The notes below the pieces were generated by a model. It saw nothing but the letters and a program-made list of their open reading frames with translations. It was not told the DNA's origin and ran no database searches. A stretch of DNA of 64,000 nucleotides, taken from positions 248,001-312,000 of the forward strand of contig NC_015707.1 of the NCBI RefSeq assembly GCF_000217815.1, read 5' to 3'. The position numbers and the translations under genes were made by a program. Position 1 is the stretch's first letter, and each line of letters begins with the position of its first letter. Origin of the DNA: Pseudothermotoga thermarum DSM 5069. GTDB lineage: Bacteria; Thermotogota; Thermotogae; Thermotogales; DSM-5069. This document shows, in pieces, positions 38,761 through 47,786 of this stretch.

Positions 38761-39302
38761 ATTATCGCTTTGTAACAAGAGGCTTTGACAGTTCTCCGGC
38801 TATAGAACATTACCTTGAAAAGCGGTTGGAAAAAGTTGATAGAGTGCTTACAGACGAGGAAGTGATCTCGGCGGAAATAAAAGCCGAAAAGGATGCCGTG
38901 AATTACGTTTTGAAAGCAAATCTCAACTTGAAAGGAAATACGATAATAGTTCAAGAGAAGGATCCAGATATTTACGCAGCGATAGATAGATTGTGTGATG
39001 CTCTTGAAAAAAGAGTAAAGAAGCTTAAATCATCGATGAGAGATCGAGGTCGAACAACATCACAACGAGAGGTTGTTTCACAGCATTCTGAGGATATCTT
39101 GGAGGTTGAAAGCGAGGAAAGTTTGGAAATTGCTGAAACTAAAAGGATTCCATTGAACATAATGTCTTTGGAGGAAGCTTTGCTACAGTTTAAAACCATG
39201 AATCGGCAATTTTTTGTTTTCAGAAATTCTGAAACAAATGAGCTTAACCTTCTCTATTTGAAAAAAGACGGAAAGGTCGGTTTGATAGAATTTGTAGACT
39301 GA
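38757..39302 (+). CDS. hpf: Ribosome hibernation promoting factor, long form
   Basis: A 181-aa protein of the YfiA/HPF family that pairs idle 70S ribosomes into 100S dimers. N-terminal S30AE domain (residues 1-100: FDSSPAIEHYLEKRLEKVDR, YAAIDRLCDALEKRVKKL), an acidic linker (SEDILEVESEESLEI), and the C-terminal dimerisation domain (MSLEEALLQFKTMNRQFFVFRNSETNE), which marks the long form. ATG 38757 overlaps the preceding stop; 12 bases separate it from the RNase G gene. Confidence 0.92.
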   Translation: MNYRFVTRGFDSSPAIEHYLEKRLEKVDRVLTDEEVISAEIKAEKDAVNYVLKANLNLKGNTIIVQEKDPDIYAAIDRLCDALEKRVKKLKSSMRDRGRTTSQREVVSQHSEDILEVESEESLEIAETKRIPLNIMSLEEALLQFKTMNRQFFVFRNSETNELNLLYLKKDGKVGLIEFVD

Positions 39303-39314
39303 GGTTGAAACACT

Positions 39315-40724
39315 GTGGCCGTTCAGCTGATAGTAAATGTATTTGAAGACAAGGTAAACGGAGCCATTCTTGAAGAAGGCGTTTTACAGGAGTTGTTCAT
39401 AGAAGAACTTCAATCGATCTCGGGAAACTTGTACGTTGGAAAAGTTGAAAAAATAGTTCCAGGGCTTAATGCTGCTTTTGTAAACATTGGTGAAAGCAAA
39501 AACGCTTTTTTGAAACTGCTCGATCCTTCGAAGTTTTACATATCCGAAGTTTTAAACGGTAACACCATCAAAGAGGGTAGCAAAATATTGGTTCAAATTA
39601 GAAACGAAAACGTTGGAACCAAAGGTCCTCTTGTAACCACCAAAATATCTCTGGTGGGACGTTTTGTTGTTTACTTCCCTTTGTCAAGGATTAGAGGAAT
39701 ATCCAAGAAAATTTCCGATAGTGTAGAAAGAGAAAGGTTGAAGAAAATCTTTGAAAATCTTGGAAAAACCGAAGGAGTGATAATTCGAACAGCTTCAGAG
39801 TACGTAAACGACGAATTGATATTGGAAGAGCTTTCTCAGCTAAGGCAAAAATGGCAGGAAGTTTTGGCTTCGTTTAAAAGAGCAAAAAAACCAAAGCTTT
39901 TGATGGCAGAACCAACAGCCGCTGATTTCATAATAAGGGAGAGATTGAACAAAACAATAGACGAGATAATAGTTAACTCCCAAGACATGTACGAAAAGTT
40001 CAAGCAAGCATGCAAGGATCTGGCTAAAAAGCCTTTGATTCGACTTGTTGAAGGAGACGTTTTTGAAAAGTTTGGTATCTACAACCACATAAACCAAGCG
40101 TTGGAAAGGAAAATCTTTCTTCCAAGCGGAGGTTATGTTGCAATAGACATAACAGAAGCATTGACTGTATTCGATGTAAATTCCGCAAGTTTTGTTGGTG
40201 AGAAAAATCATGCAGAACTTGCGCATCGAATAAACATCGAAGCAGCAAGAGAAATAGCACGTCAATTAAGGCTTAGAAATATCGGTGGGATGATCATAGT
40301 GGATTTCATCGATGTTCCATCTAAGGAATACAGAGATAAATTGGTTAAGGAGCTACAAGAAGCTGTGAAAAAAGATTCTGCAAGGGTTGAATTGATAGGC
40401 TTTACGAAGCTGGGACTTTTTGAAATGACTAGGAAAAGGAAACAAATACCTTTGGATCAAGTTTTTTTCTCAACGTGTCCAATCTGCAAAGGTAGCGGTA
40501 AAGTAACTTCCCCAAATATCGTGATCAAAAGACTTTTGGATGAGTTAATTTCTCTATCGAAGGAAGATTTTTCAAAGATAAAGGTATCACTCCATCAAAG
40601 GTTTTCAGGTTATCATGAAACCATCAAACAAAAGCTTCCGAATGAACTGAAAAACAAAGTCGTTTTTAGCTTTGATCATTCAAATCCAAATGAGTATTTG
40701 ATAACACTTGTTAAGAAAGGCTGA
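39315..40724 (+). CDS. rng: Ribonuclease G/E
   Basis: Single-strand endoribonuclease (469 aa) of the RNase G/E family, acting on rRNA precursors and mRNA. S1-type RNA-binding region near residues 35-110 (GNLYVGKVEKIVPGLNAAFVNIG), then the catalytic domain with IDITEALTVFDVNSASF containing the metal-binding Asp, IVDFIDVP with the second Asp, and the zinc-link CPICKGSGKV (CPxCxG) near 395. No long C-terminal scaffold, so RNase G-like. GTG 39315 follows GAGG at normal distance. Its stop abuts the fliD stop; no terminator lies between them. Confidence 0.92.
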   Translation: MAVQLIVNVFEDKVNGAILEEGVLQELFIEELQSISGNLYVGKVEKIVPGLNAAFVNIGESKNAFLKLLDPSKFYISEVLNGNTIKEGSKILVQIRNENVGTKGPLVTTKISLVGRFVVYFPLSRIRGISKKISDSVERERLKKIFENLGKTEGVIIRTASEYVNDELILEELSQLRQKWQEVLASFKRAKKPKLLMAEPTAADFIIRERLNKTIDEIIVNSQDMYEKFKQACKDLAKKPLIRLVEGDVFEKFGIYNHINQALERKIFLPSGGYVAIDITEALTVFDVNSASFVGEKNHAELAHRINIEAAREIARQLRLRNIGGMIIVDFIDVPSKEYRDKLVKELQEAVKKDSARVELIGFTKLGLFEMTRKRKQIPLDQVFFSTCPICKGSGKVTSPNIVIKRLLDELISLSKEDFSKIKVSLHQRFSGYHETIKQKLPNELKNKVVFSFDHSNPNEYLITLVKKG

Positions 40725-42533
40725 TCAGCTGTTTTTTGATCTAGCTGAGATAACCTGCGCCAGCCATACACCCTGTGCCTGTAGCTTTGAAAGCACAGAT
40801 TCCATGGCTGAGAATCTATTCCAAAGCATTTGCTCCTTTTTTTGAAGTCTTTCTATCCAGTTTTCAATTTGCTTAGCCAACGCACGCTTTTCTCTGTTTA
40901 TGCTACCACTTGTTCCTGCAACGCGATCTATCATTCCAGCCGTCCTTGTAACTTCTCTGATGTAAGAAAGCAATTTTTGTGCAAAACCGTTGTTTGGTTC
41001 CCCGAAAAATTGCCAAACTTTGTATGGATCTTCGGCTACTTTAGCCATGAGTTTGTCTTCATCCAAAACTATTTTGCCAATTTTTATATTCTGATAATCG
41101 AATCTTCCTGTAGATATGCCTAGCTCGGCCAAAAGCTTGATGTCGCCTTCCACTTTTGTATATATGAAAGCCCTGATGTTTTCAAAGATGCGTCTTACCA
41201 GGGGATCGTTTTTCAAAAGTCCTTGTAACTTTTCTTCCTCGGTCATCTCTTCTTCGCTTTTTCCTTTGACCTCATTTTCCGTCAACTTTGTGTAAAGATA
41301 ATTCATCACTTCGTTCCACTTTTCAACGAATTCCTTTATTTTTTCTCTCATTCCGTTGATGTCAGTGCTGACTGTGAATTTTTGAACCTCGTTGGATGTT
41401 TCCGCGACACTTATGGTAATTCCTTCATACGAAAAATCGTTTGAATCTGAGTACAAATCTTGCCAATTTATACCATCGCGACTGATTTGAATTTGTGCGA
41501 CATTTCCTACGCTGAAAACAGCGTTGTCAAGTCCAAGAAGCTGGGAAAGATTCGTTCCATTGTCGTCAATTGAAATCGTTGTTGCACCTGTTTTTGTCGA
41601 AACGAACACCAATTTATCTTTACTTGCATCGTAAGTCACTGAAACACCGGCATTGCTGTTGTTTATGGTGCTTATCAGCTGACTTAAAGTCATGTTGGTT
41701 GTAAAGGAAATTTTCACACCGTTTATAACAAGCTCTCCACTTTCAACCGATATGCTCCTGTAAGACGCTATTTGAGAAATTGTTCGATGCAGTGAGATTG
41801 CTCCAACGTGGACGGTACTTTCCATGATGTAGTTGTTTTCAACTTGAACGACTGGGGCGTTTTCGAGGTTGAAAACTTTCAAGAAATTTCCGCTGTTCTG
41901 TCTTATGGCAAAGGCTTCATCACTTATGATTTTCAGCTTTCCTTCCTGAAAAACAACATTTCCCTTCCCAAAGATTTCCTCAAATTTGCTTAAGATGTCC
42001 GTTATGGTATCAGAGGTTTTTACCTCGACAGTATAGTTTCTCGAGCCTTTTTGAACAGTTAATGAAGAATCCAATGGTGTATATCTGTAATTCAATGTTC
42101 CAAAAGTTGTAGAAAGATCTATTTCATCAGGCCCAATAGTTCTGCCACTTATAAGGCTGCTTCTTGTGGCAGTTGATAAAACCTTTACATAATAAGTTCC
42201 ATTCAAAGCCACGGAACTGGCTCGAATCGTCAAAATTTTTGAGTTAGTTTCAACATTCTTTGCCAAAAGAGTTGATTGGAGTCTAAAGGTGGAAAGAAAG
42301 TCAATGAAACCTTGCAGCTTTTCTCGAACTTGTTGGTAAGCCTTTTGCTTCAACTCCAACTTTTTATATTTATCTGTCAACCTTATTACAGGTTGGGATT
42401 CTATTTCCATAAGCTTTTCAACGATGCTTGCCGTATCCAATCCAGAAACAACTCCGGAGAATTGAATTTTGCTTTGGTTTTGGTATCTGTAATTTATGAT
42501 GTTCGCAATGTTCGAAATATCCAAGTTTTTCAC
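40725..42533 (-). CDS. fliD: Flagellar hook-associated protein 2 (filament cap)
   Basis: Filament-capping protein (602 aa) that guides flagellin assembly. N-terminal FliD domain with IQFSGVVSGLDTASIVEKLMEIE near residue 22-45 and the following coiled helix (LELKQKAYQQVREKL), a beta-rich middle, and the C-terminal coiled region (LAKQIENWIERLQKKEQMLWNRFSAMES is in this part). GTG 42533 overlaps the flaG stop as GTGA; TTG 42524 is a possible alternative. Longer than E. coli FliD (468) in the middle domain, which is normal variation. Confidence 0.92.
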   Translation of the reverse strand: MKNLDISNIANIINYRYQNQSKIQFSGVVSGLDTASIVEKLMEIESQPVIRLTDKYKKLELKQKAYQQVREKLQGFIDFLSTFRLQSTLLAKNVETNSKILTIRASSVALNGTYYVKVLSTATRSSLISGRTIGPDEIDLSTTFGTLNYRYTPLDSSLTVQKGSRNYTVEVKTSDTITDILSKFEEIFGKGNVVFQEGKLKIISDEAFAIRQNSGNFLKVFNLENAPVVQVENNYIMESTVHVGAISLHRTISQIASYRSISVESGELVINGVKISFTTNMTLSQLISTINNSNAGVSVTYDASKDKLVFVSTKTGATTISIDDNGTNLSQLLGLDNAVFSVGNVAQIQISRDGINWQDLYSDSNDFSYEGITISVAETSNEVQKFTVSTDINGMREKIKEFVEKWNEVMNYLYTKLTENEVKGKSEEEMTEEEKLQGLLKNDPLVRRIFENIRAFIYTKVEGDIKLLAELGISTGRFDYQNIKIGKIVLDEDKLMAKVAEDPYKVWQFFGEPNNGFAQKLLSYIREVTRTAGMIDRVAGTSGSINREKRALAKQIENWIERLQKKEQMLWNRFSAMESVLSKLQAQGVWLAQVISARSKNS

Positions 42534-42907
42534 ACCCTTTCATCAAACAGCATGCCGATCAACTCTTGAAGGTTTTTGGCTATTCTGATGGCAACTTCTG
42601 TTGGTATTTGCCTTATGATTTCGCCAGTTTCCTTGTCCTTAATTTTCACAATTATAATGTTTAACTCCTGGTCGTATATGAATTGCGCTTCTCCTCTGAA
42701 AATTATCTTGATTTTCTCCAACTTTTTTTCTATTTCCTTTATCAAATTTTCAGCATCAAGATTTCCTGGTTGTTTTTCCTGTTCTAAACGTTGTTCGTTC
42801 AGATGTTGTTGAACTTTGACAACATTTGCTTTTGTAATGTTATTTTGTTGGATTTGCTCTGAAACATTAGCAATCTTGTTTATACCCCCGGTTGGTTCTA
42901 TCCTCAT
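42530..42907 (-). CDS. flaG: FlaG family flagellar protein
   Basis: A 125-aa protein. The C-terminal half has the FlaG signature: QFIYDQELNIIIVKIKD followed by ETGEIIRQIPTEVAIRIAKNL. The first 60 residues are Asn/Gln-rich and probably disordered. FlaG proteins affect filament length and lie next to fliD, as here. ATG 42907 starts in an AT-rich stretch with GGTGGAG upstream. Confidence 0.87.
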   Translation of the reverse strand: MRIEPTGGINKIANVSEQIQQNNITKANVVKVQQHLNEQRLEQEKQPGNLDAENLIKEIEKKLEKIKIIFRGEAQFIYDQELNIIIVKIKDKETGEIIRQIPTEVAIRIAKNLQELIGMLFDERV

Positions 42908-43002
42908 ACCATTTCACTCCACCTTCAATAATCTTCCTCATTATTATTAATCGTCAACGCTGAACTTTCCTTTAGCACGATTTTGTGGTAGTATATTTGT
43001 GT

Positions 43003-44238
43003 ATGATGATTAGAGTACTTGTTGGCATGTTGATTGTTTGCTGCATAGTTGTTTTTGGTTCAGTTGGGTTGAAGATAAACCTTTCTGGCTCTGTTGAAAC
43101 AAAAAAGCTGGTTGAAGATATCAGCCGTTCCATCGTTTCTTTGTTACCTAAAGAAGTTTATGCCGAAATAAAAGTCAACGATGAGGTTGTTTTTTCAAAT
43201 TGGCTGGATGAACAGCCAGAAGTAATTTACCAGCAAAGTCTAATGGCAACTTACGATGGCTCCAAAGATGTTTATGAAGTCAGCTGGTTTGACGAAAATG
43301 GCCAAAGGCTTTACAGTTGCGTCTACACTCCGAGGGGGGAAAGGCCTTACTTTGAATTTGTTCGAGAGTGCGTTCATTTACCTTTGGAAAGAGCTTCCTT
43401 TTGGTTGTTAAAAAACGATAGATTTGACGAATACTTAACGCTTACTTATCACCCAGCGATTGATGAGTATGGAACTTTTAGCCCTGATGGTAAGTACTTT
43501 GCATTCATAACCGACAGACGTGCGGGAAACCGGGATATTGCCCTTTTCGACCTGCAAGAAGGAACTTTGACTATTTTACCAATATCTGGAAGTAGTGAGT
43601 ATTTCCCAAGATTTTCACCGGATGGCAAAAGGATAGCCTTTCAAGGATCACTCCATGGGTTTTGGAACATCTATGTTATGCCTTTACAAGATTATTCAAG
43701 GAATATCGTTCTTCTTTCTGCCGGAAATTCTCCTGCTTATTGCCCAAATTGGTTTTCAAACGATGTGGTGATCTACGTACAAGACACCGAGCAAGGAAAC
43801 GCTTTGTTCACTGCAACTCTGGGTCGAAGAAGAACTCGCATAAATTTGCCGGAACCTTTTGACATGGTCTTTTCCCCCGTAGTTCACGATGGGATCATTT
43901 ACTTTGTTGGACTTAGGAACTCAAATTTTGGGATATACGCTTTAACGAAGGATGGAAAAATTGTTGAAGTGGAAAACACGCAGTTTAACGAGCATGATCC
44001 AGCCATTTCCCCAGATGGAAGGTATCTTGCGTATGCTTCGAATGTAACTGGTTACTACACGATTTGGGTTAAAGATCTTGTGACGGAAGAAAAATGGTGC
44101 GTCACGGAGAACATACCCCATGACGCTTTTTATCCCGTCTTTTCGCCAGACGGAAAATACATAGCTTTCAGTGTTTACGAAGGGAGATACGAACCTGATA
44201 TATGGTTTGTGAGGTTTAAGCCTTCGAGGTCAGATTAA
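43003..44238 (+). CDS. Secreted beta-propeller protein, TolB-like repeats
   Basis: A roughly 411-aa protein with an N-terminal hydrophobic signal (MIRVLVGMLIVCCIVVFGSV). An alpha/beta part to about residue 130 precedes repeated propeller blades with the PD40/TolB signature: TFSPDGKYFAFITDRR, RFSPDGKRIAFQGS, AISPDGRYLAYAS, VFSPDGKYIAFSVYEG. TolB-like proteins act in envelope complexes or bind ligands; here there is no Tol-Pal neighbour. ATG 43003 (or 43006) is chosen over GTG 42985, which lacks a ribosome site; none is strong, so translation may be near leaderless. The 3' end overlaps cheW convergently by 23 bases. Confidence 0.82.
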   Translation: MMIRVLVGMLIVCCIVVFGSVGLKINLSGSVETKKLVEDISRSIVSLLPKEVYAEIKVNDEVVFSNWLDEQPEVIYQQSLMATYDGSKDVYEVSWFDENGQRLYSCVYTPRGERPYFEFVRECVHLPLERASFWLLKNDRFDEYLTLTYHPAIDEYGTFSPDGKYFAFITDRRAGNRDIALFDLQEGTLTILPISGSSEYFPRFSPDGKRIAFQGSLHGFWNIYVMPLQDYSRNIVLLSAGNSPAYCPNWFSNDVVIYVQDTEQGNALFTATLGRRRTRINLPEPFDMVFSPVVHDGIIYFVGLRNSNFGIYALTKDGKIVEVENTQFNEHDPAISPDGRYLAYASNVTGYYTIWVKDLVTEEKWCVTENIPHDAFYPVFSPDGKYIAFSVYEGRYEPDIWFVRFKPSRSD

Positions 44239-44674
44239 CAAGTTCAATTTGTTCTTGTGTGCTTAGAATTTCCTTTGCATTCAGAATGATCAAAAGTTCT
44301 TCCCCTAGCTTCGCAATGCCGAGTACAAGGTTGCTTTTGGTACCGCTTATGTCGGCAGGTGGTTGTTCTATCTGTTGGTCTGTCAAAGTCAAAACTTCAT
44401 GAACCTGATCGACCAAAAGCCCTACGCGTCTGTCATCGAGGTTTACGACGATTATTTTTGCAGAGGGTTTTCTTTCCACGTCCTTCATCTTGAATTTCTT
44501 TTTCAAATTTATCACCGGTATCACGTTTCCCCTAAGGTTCATGACTCCTTCCACGTATTCACGTGATTCCGGTATCTTGACTATCTTACCAACTTCCACT
44601 ATGCTGTCTATAACCATGATGTCAAGTGCAAACTTTTCTTCCCCCAACAGAAAGCTAACTACTTTCAACTCCAT
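44216..44674 (-). CDS. cheW: Chemotaxis adaptor CheW
   Basis: A 152-aa adaptor linking chemoreceptors to CheA. Fold markers: KVVSFLLGEEKFALDI at the start, VEGVMNLRGNVIPVINL near residue 48-64, VGLLVDQVHEVL near 90, and LGIAKLGEELLIILNAKEIL near the end. ATG 44674 (MELKVVS) lies 6-7 bases from AGAGGTG; the earlier ATG 44680 and GTG 44683 sit on top of that site. No cheA is in the window, so it works with components encoded elsewhere (cheX is at 30.2 kb). Confidence 0.92.
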   Translation of the reverse strand: MELKVVSFLLGEEKFALDIMVIDSIVEVGKIVKIPESREYVEGVMNLRGNVIPVINLKKKFKMKDVERKPSAKIIVVNLDDRRVGLLVDQVHEVLTLTDQQIEQPPADISGTKSNLVLGIAKLGEELLIILNAKEILSTQEQIELVNLTSKA

Positions 44675-44698
44675 CGGCATCACCTCTCTGGTCGATTT

Positions 44699-45142
44699 TT
44701 ATTCGATTATCATCAAAGTTTGCTGAGTTTCAACGGTGTCGCCCTCTTTGACCAATATTTTTGCAACAACACCTTCGTACTCTGAAACTATGTCATTTTC
44801 CATTTTCATAGCTTCAAGTACTGCTAACTTTTGTCCACGGCTTACCTTTTGCCCCTCACTTACGGTAACTTTTAGGATGATACCAGCCATGGGAGATTTA
44901 ACTTCGTGTGCTGTTTTTGAAACAGCCGAGGAAGTTTGCGGCTTGCTGGATTGAACTTGCTGAGAAACAACCGGTTTTTCCAGCTGTTTTTCAACAACTT
45001 GATTTTGAGAAGTTGTTGTTTGTGAAACAACTTTGGGTTGAACAACCTCTTGTACAACTTGGGCAACTGTACTTTGCCCAAGTTCTTCCACCTCGACGAT
45101 GTATTCTTTACCGTTAACTACCACCCTGAACTTGCGCGCCAT
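44699..45142 (-). CDS. Biotin carboxyl carrier subunit of methylmalonyl-CoA decarboxylase type
   Basis: A 147-aa protein with a biotinyl domain at the C-terminus: VKSPMAGIILKVTV and the biotin lysine K113 in EAMKMEND. A Val/Gln/Ser-rich flexible linker (residues 25-80) joins it to a short N-terminal segment (KFRVVVNGKEYIVEVEE). It carries CO2 between the carboxyltransferase and the membrane decarboxylase in Na+-pumping enzymes. ATG 45142 follows GGAAAGGGG and overlaps the OadG-like gene by 25 bases. No biotin ligase in the window. Confidence 0.9.
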   Translation of the reverse strand: MARKFRVVVNGKEYIVEVEELGQSTVAQVVQEVVQPKVVSQTTTSQNQVVEKQLEKPVVSQQVQSSKPQTSSAVSKTAHEVKSPMAGIILKVTVSEGQKVSRGQKLAVLEAMKMENDIVSEYEGVVAKILVKEGDTVETQQTLMIIE

Positions 45143-45471
45143 TTTCTTACCCCTTTCCAACCGCTTTTTCTCCAACTAATAAATCTTTCTTCAAATGAAT
45201 AAATTCTTGTCTTTCCTTCTAATTGTGAAGTTAAAGTGATTGGTTTTGAAAGTACTTCGCTCAAAGCTGCAGCTATTGCAACCACTTCGGCTTCATCGTC
45301 AGATTGTTGTTTTTTTTCCTCAACTTTTTCTTCAACCTTTTGCGCAGCTTGGATTTTTTTCTTTGGCTTTCCTTTTGCCAAAAGTTCCATGATTTTGAAC
45401 ACGACAAACAAAATTGCAAAACCAAAGAAGACAACTATCACACCAATTACCATATATGAAATTGGTGACAT
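45118..45471 (-). CDS. OadG-like gamma/delta subunit of sodium-pumping decarboxylase
   Basis: A 117-aa protein with one N-terminal membrane helix (YMVIGVIVVFFGFAILFVVFKIMELL is the span), a Lys/Glu linker (KVEEKVEEKKQQSDDE), then a conserved AEVVAIAAALSEVL segment and a basic tail (WKGVRKWRASSGW) typical of OadG/MmdD. It anchors the carboxyltransferase to the membrane beta subunit. It follows the carboxyltransferase gene by 9 bases. Confidence 0.85.
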   Translation of the reverse strand: MSPISYMVIGVIVVFFGFAILFVVFKIMELLAKGKPKKKIQAAQKVEEKVEEKKQQSDDEAEVVAIAAALSEVLSKPITLTSQLEGKTRIYSFEERFISWRKSGWKGVRKWRASSGW

Positions 45472-45480
45472 AGATTCACC

Positions 45481-47022
45481 TCACAGCGGTATGTTACCAT
45501 GCTTTTTCTTTGGAAGCGAGCTAACTTTTGTCGAGCAAATGTCCAAGGTCTTTATCAACCATTCTCTAGTTTTTGCAGGTTCAATCACCGCATCGATGTA
45601 TCCTCTCGAAGCGGCAACGTATGGATTTGCAAACGCTTCGCGATATTTTGCGACCAGCTCTTTTCTTTTTTCTTCTGGATTTGGCGCAGATTCGATTTCT
45701 CTTCTGAAAATTATGTTTGCAGCTCCTTCTGGTCCCATGACGGCTATTTCTGCTGTTGGCCACGCGGCAACAAAATCTGCTCCGAGGTGCTTGCTACCCA
45801 TCGCTATGTAAGCTCCACCGTATGCTTTTCTGAGTATAACAGTTATCTTAGGCACCGTTGCCTCGCTGTATGCGTAAAGCAGTTTTGCACCGTGTCTGAT
45901 TATTCCACCGTGCTCTTGTTGTACTCCCGGCAAATAACCTGGTGTATCTACGAAGGTGATTATTGGAATGTTGAAACAGTCAAGAAATCTTATGAACCTA
46001 GCCGCTTTGTCTGAAGAATCTATGTCCAACGAACCGGCTAAAACGCAAGGTTGGTTTGCAATTATACCAACGCTTCTTCCAGCGATCCTTGCAAATCCAA
46101 CAACTATGTTTCTTGCAAAATGTTCATGAACTTCGAAGAAGGTTCCTTCGTCAACGATCAAATTTATAACATCTTTGACGTTGTAAGCCTTTGTGGGTTC
46201 GACTGGGACAATGTTGTTTATCGTCTCTGGAACCTCGTACGAATAATTCCCCGGAATGTATTCGGGTTCTTCTAAATTGTTTTGAGGTATGTAAGACAAA
46301 AGCTTTTTGATTATGAAGGCGGCTTCATACTCATCCTTGGCTAAAAAATGAGCATTGCCACTTTTTGCGTTGTGTACATAAGCTCCTCCAAGTTCTTCTT
46401 GAGATATTTCCTCTCCTGTGACTGCCTTTATGACCTCCGGACCTGTTATGAACATTTTTGCAGTTTTGTCTACCATGACAACGAAATCAGTGATTGCGGG
46501 AGAATAAACCGCTCCTCCAGCGCAAGGACCTGCGATGAGAGTTATTTGCGGTATCAAACCGGAAGCCAAAGTGTTTCTGTAGAAAATACCGCCGTAACCG
46601 AACAGGGAATCAACGCCTTCTTGAATCCTTGCTCCACCTGAGTCGTTTATACCTATCAAAGGTATTCCAAGTTCCATGGCTAAGTCCATGATTTTCATTA
46701 TCTTTTTTGCATGCATTTCACCGAGTGATCCGCCTTTGACTGTAAAATCTTGTGAGAATATAGCAACAGGTCGTGAATTTATTTTTCCAATTCCAGTGAC
46801 AACACCATCGGCGGGAAGGTCTTCTTTGTCCAATCCAAACATAGTACCACGGTGTTTTACAAATTTGTCTATCTCAACGAAAGAACCAGGATCAACAAGA
46901 AGGTTGATTCTCTCTCGAGCAGTTAGTTTGCCTTGTTCATGTTGTTTTTGTATCTTGTCCAAGCCCCCACCAGCTTCGATTTTGGCTTCTAATTCTCTCA
47001 GCTTTTTTATCAGTTCTTCCAT
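45481..47022 (-). CDS. mmdA: Methylmalonyl-CoA decarboxylase/propionyl-CoA carboxylase carboxyltransferase subunit
   Basis: A 513-aa acyl-CoA carboxyltransferase. N-terminal and C-terminal crotonase-like halves show GKLTARERINLLVD near residue 30, the oxyanion GGARIQEGVDSL, FITGPEVIK, and the second-half FVDTPGYLPGVQQEHGGIIRHGAK(part), AYGGAYIAMGSK. The setting with OadG-like and biotin carrier genes argues for methylmalonyl-CoA decarboxylase (alpha), not for an ATP-using carboxylase, as no biotin carboxylase gene is present. ATG 47022 follows AAAGGGG; epimerase gene lies 17 bases upstream. Confidence 0.92.
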   Translation of the reverse strand: MEELIKKLRELEAKIEAGGGLDKIQKQHEQGKLTARERINLLVDPGSFVEIDKFVKHRGTMFGLDKEDLPADGVVTGIGKINSRPVAIFSQDFTVKGGSLGEMHAKKIMKIMDLAMELGIPLIGINDSGGARIQEGVDSLFGYGGIFYRNTLASGLIPQITLIAGPCAGGAVYSPAITDFVVMVDKTAKMFITGPEVIKAVTGEEISQEELGGAYVHNAKSGNAHFLAKDEYEAAFIIKKLLSYIPQNNLEEPEYIPGNYSYEVPETINNIVPVEPTKAYNVKDVINLIVDEGTFFEVHEHFARNIVVGFARIAGRSVGIIANQPCVLAGSLDIDSSDKAARFIRFLDCFNIPIITFVDTPGYLPGVQQEHGGIIRHGAKLLYAYSEATVPKITVILRKAYGGAYIAMGSKHLGADFVAAWPTAEIAVMGPEGAANIIFRREIESAPNPEEKRKELVAKYREAFANPYVAASRGYIDAVIEPAKTREWLIKTLDICSTKVSSLPKKKHGNIPL

Positions 47023-47039
47023 GGTTAAAACCCCTTTCC

Positions 47040-47447
47040 TCAGTGATGACCTTCAACAAGTTCAACCAAAACTCCGCCGGTGGTTTTAGGATGAAGGAAC
47101 AAAACTTTTGTTCCACCGGCACCGGGCTTTGGAGAATCTGAAAGCGGTTGAAAACCAAATTGCTTTGCAAGTTCAACTGCTTCATCGATTCCAACAACGT
47201 TGAAAGCTATGTGGTGAATTCCTTCGCCTTTGTTCTGCAAAAATTTGGCTATTTCAGATTGATCATTCATCGGTTCAAGAAGCTCTACTTTGCTTTCACC
47301 AACATGTATCATGTAAACCCTTATACCTCTTTCCGGCAATTCTTCCACCTTGATGTCCTTTAACCCAAGAAAATCTCTATACAACGAAAGTTTTGAACTG
47401 GCATCCTTGACGGCTATTCCAACGTGATCAATCTTTTTTGTAAACAT
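47040..47447 (-). CDS. mce: Methylmalonyl-CoA epimerase
   Basis: A 135-aa glyoxalase-fold enzyme interconverting (R)- and (S)-methylmalonyl-CoA. Metal ligands are visible in IDHVGIAVKD (His 8), in the ELLEP segment (Glu), in GIHHIAFNV (His), and in VLVELVE (last Glu). Its place ahead of the carboxyltransferase gene fits conversion of succinyl-CoA-derived methylmalonyl-CoA to propionyl-CoA. ATG 47447 follows GAGGGGGAAAG. Confidence 0.92.
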   Translation of the reverse strand: MFTKKIDHVGIAVKDASSKLSLYRDFLGLKDIKVEELPERGIRVYMIHVGESKVELLEPMNDQSEIAKFLQNKGEGIHHIAFNVVGIDEAVELAKQFGFQPLSDSPKPGAGGTKVLFLHPKTTGGVLVELVEGHH

Positions 47448-47473
47448 CGCTTTCCCCCTCTCAAAATTGTAAC

Positions 47474-47490
47474 GGGGCTTAAAAAGCCCC
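47474..47490 (-). terminator. Hairpin after the fmdB-like gene
   Basis: GGGGCTT and AAGCCCC pair around AAA directly after the stop of the fmdB-like gene. The minus-strand tail (GTTACAATTTT) has only a late, broken T-run, so termination is weak or partial. Confidence 0.45.
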
Positions 47491-47709
47491 TTACGCAGCC
47501 TCTTCTTTCTTTGATTCGTTCTTTTTGGACTCGTTTCTGCTGTCTGTTATGTAAAATCCGCTTCCTTTGAATATCACGCCAACTCTTGAAATAGTCCTTC
47601 TCATAGTTTTACCGCAAGAATCGCAGGTAACAGTTGGAGCCTCAGAGATGCCATGAAAAACGCTTTTTTGATATCCACAGCTGTCACAAGTATACCTGTA
47701 GAATGGCAT
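47491..47709 (-). CDS. FmdB-family zinc-ribbon protein
   Basis: A 72-aa protein opening with PFYRYTCDSCGYQKSVFHG and a second pair CDSCGKTMRR, i.e. two CxxCG knuckles of the FmdB regulatory family, and ending in a polar Lys/Glu/Ser tail (ESKKNESKKEEAA). The target is unknown; despite the name, most members are not tied to formamidase. ATG 47709 lies 7 bases from GGAGGTG; ATG 47712 is adjacent. It is upstream of mce and may be in the same operon. Confidence 0.85.
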   Translation of the reverse strand: MPFYRYTCDSCGYQKSVFHGISEAPTVTCDSCGKTMRRTISRVGVIFKGSGFYITDSRNESKKNESKKEEAA

Positions 47710-47786
47710 CATCTCACCTCCTGCGTTCCTTAGTGTGTTTCTACAAATATATTAACAACTTTAGGTTGCTGGAATGTTAATGATAA

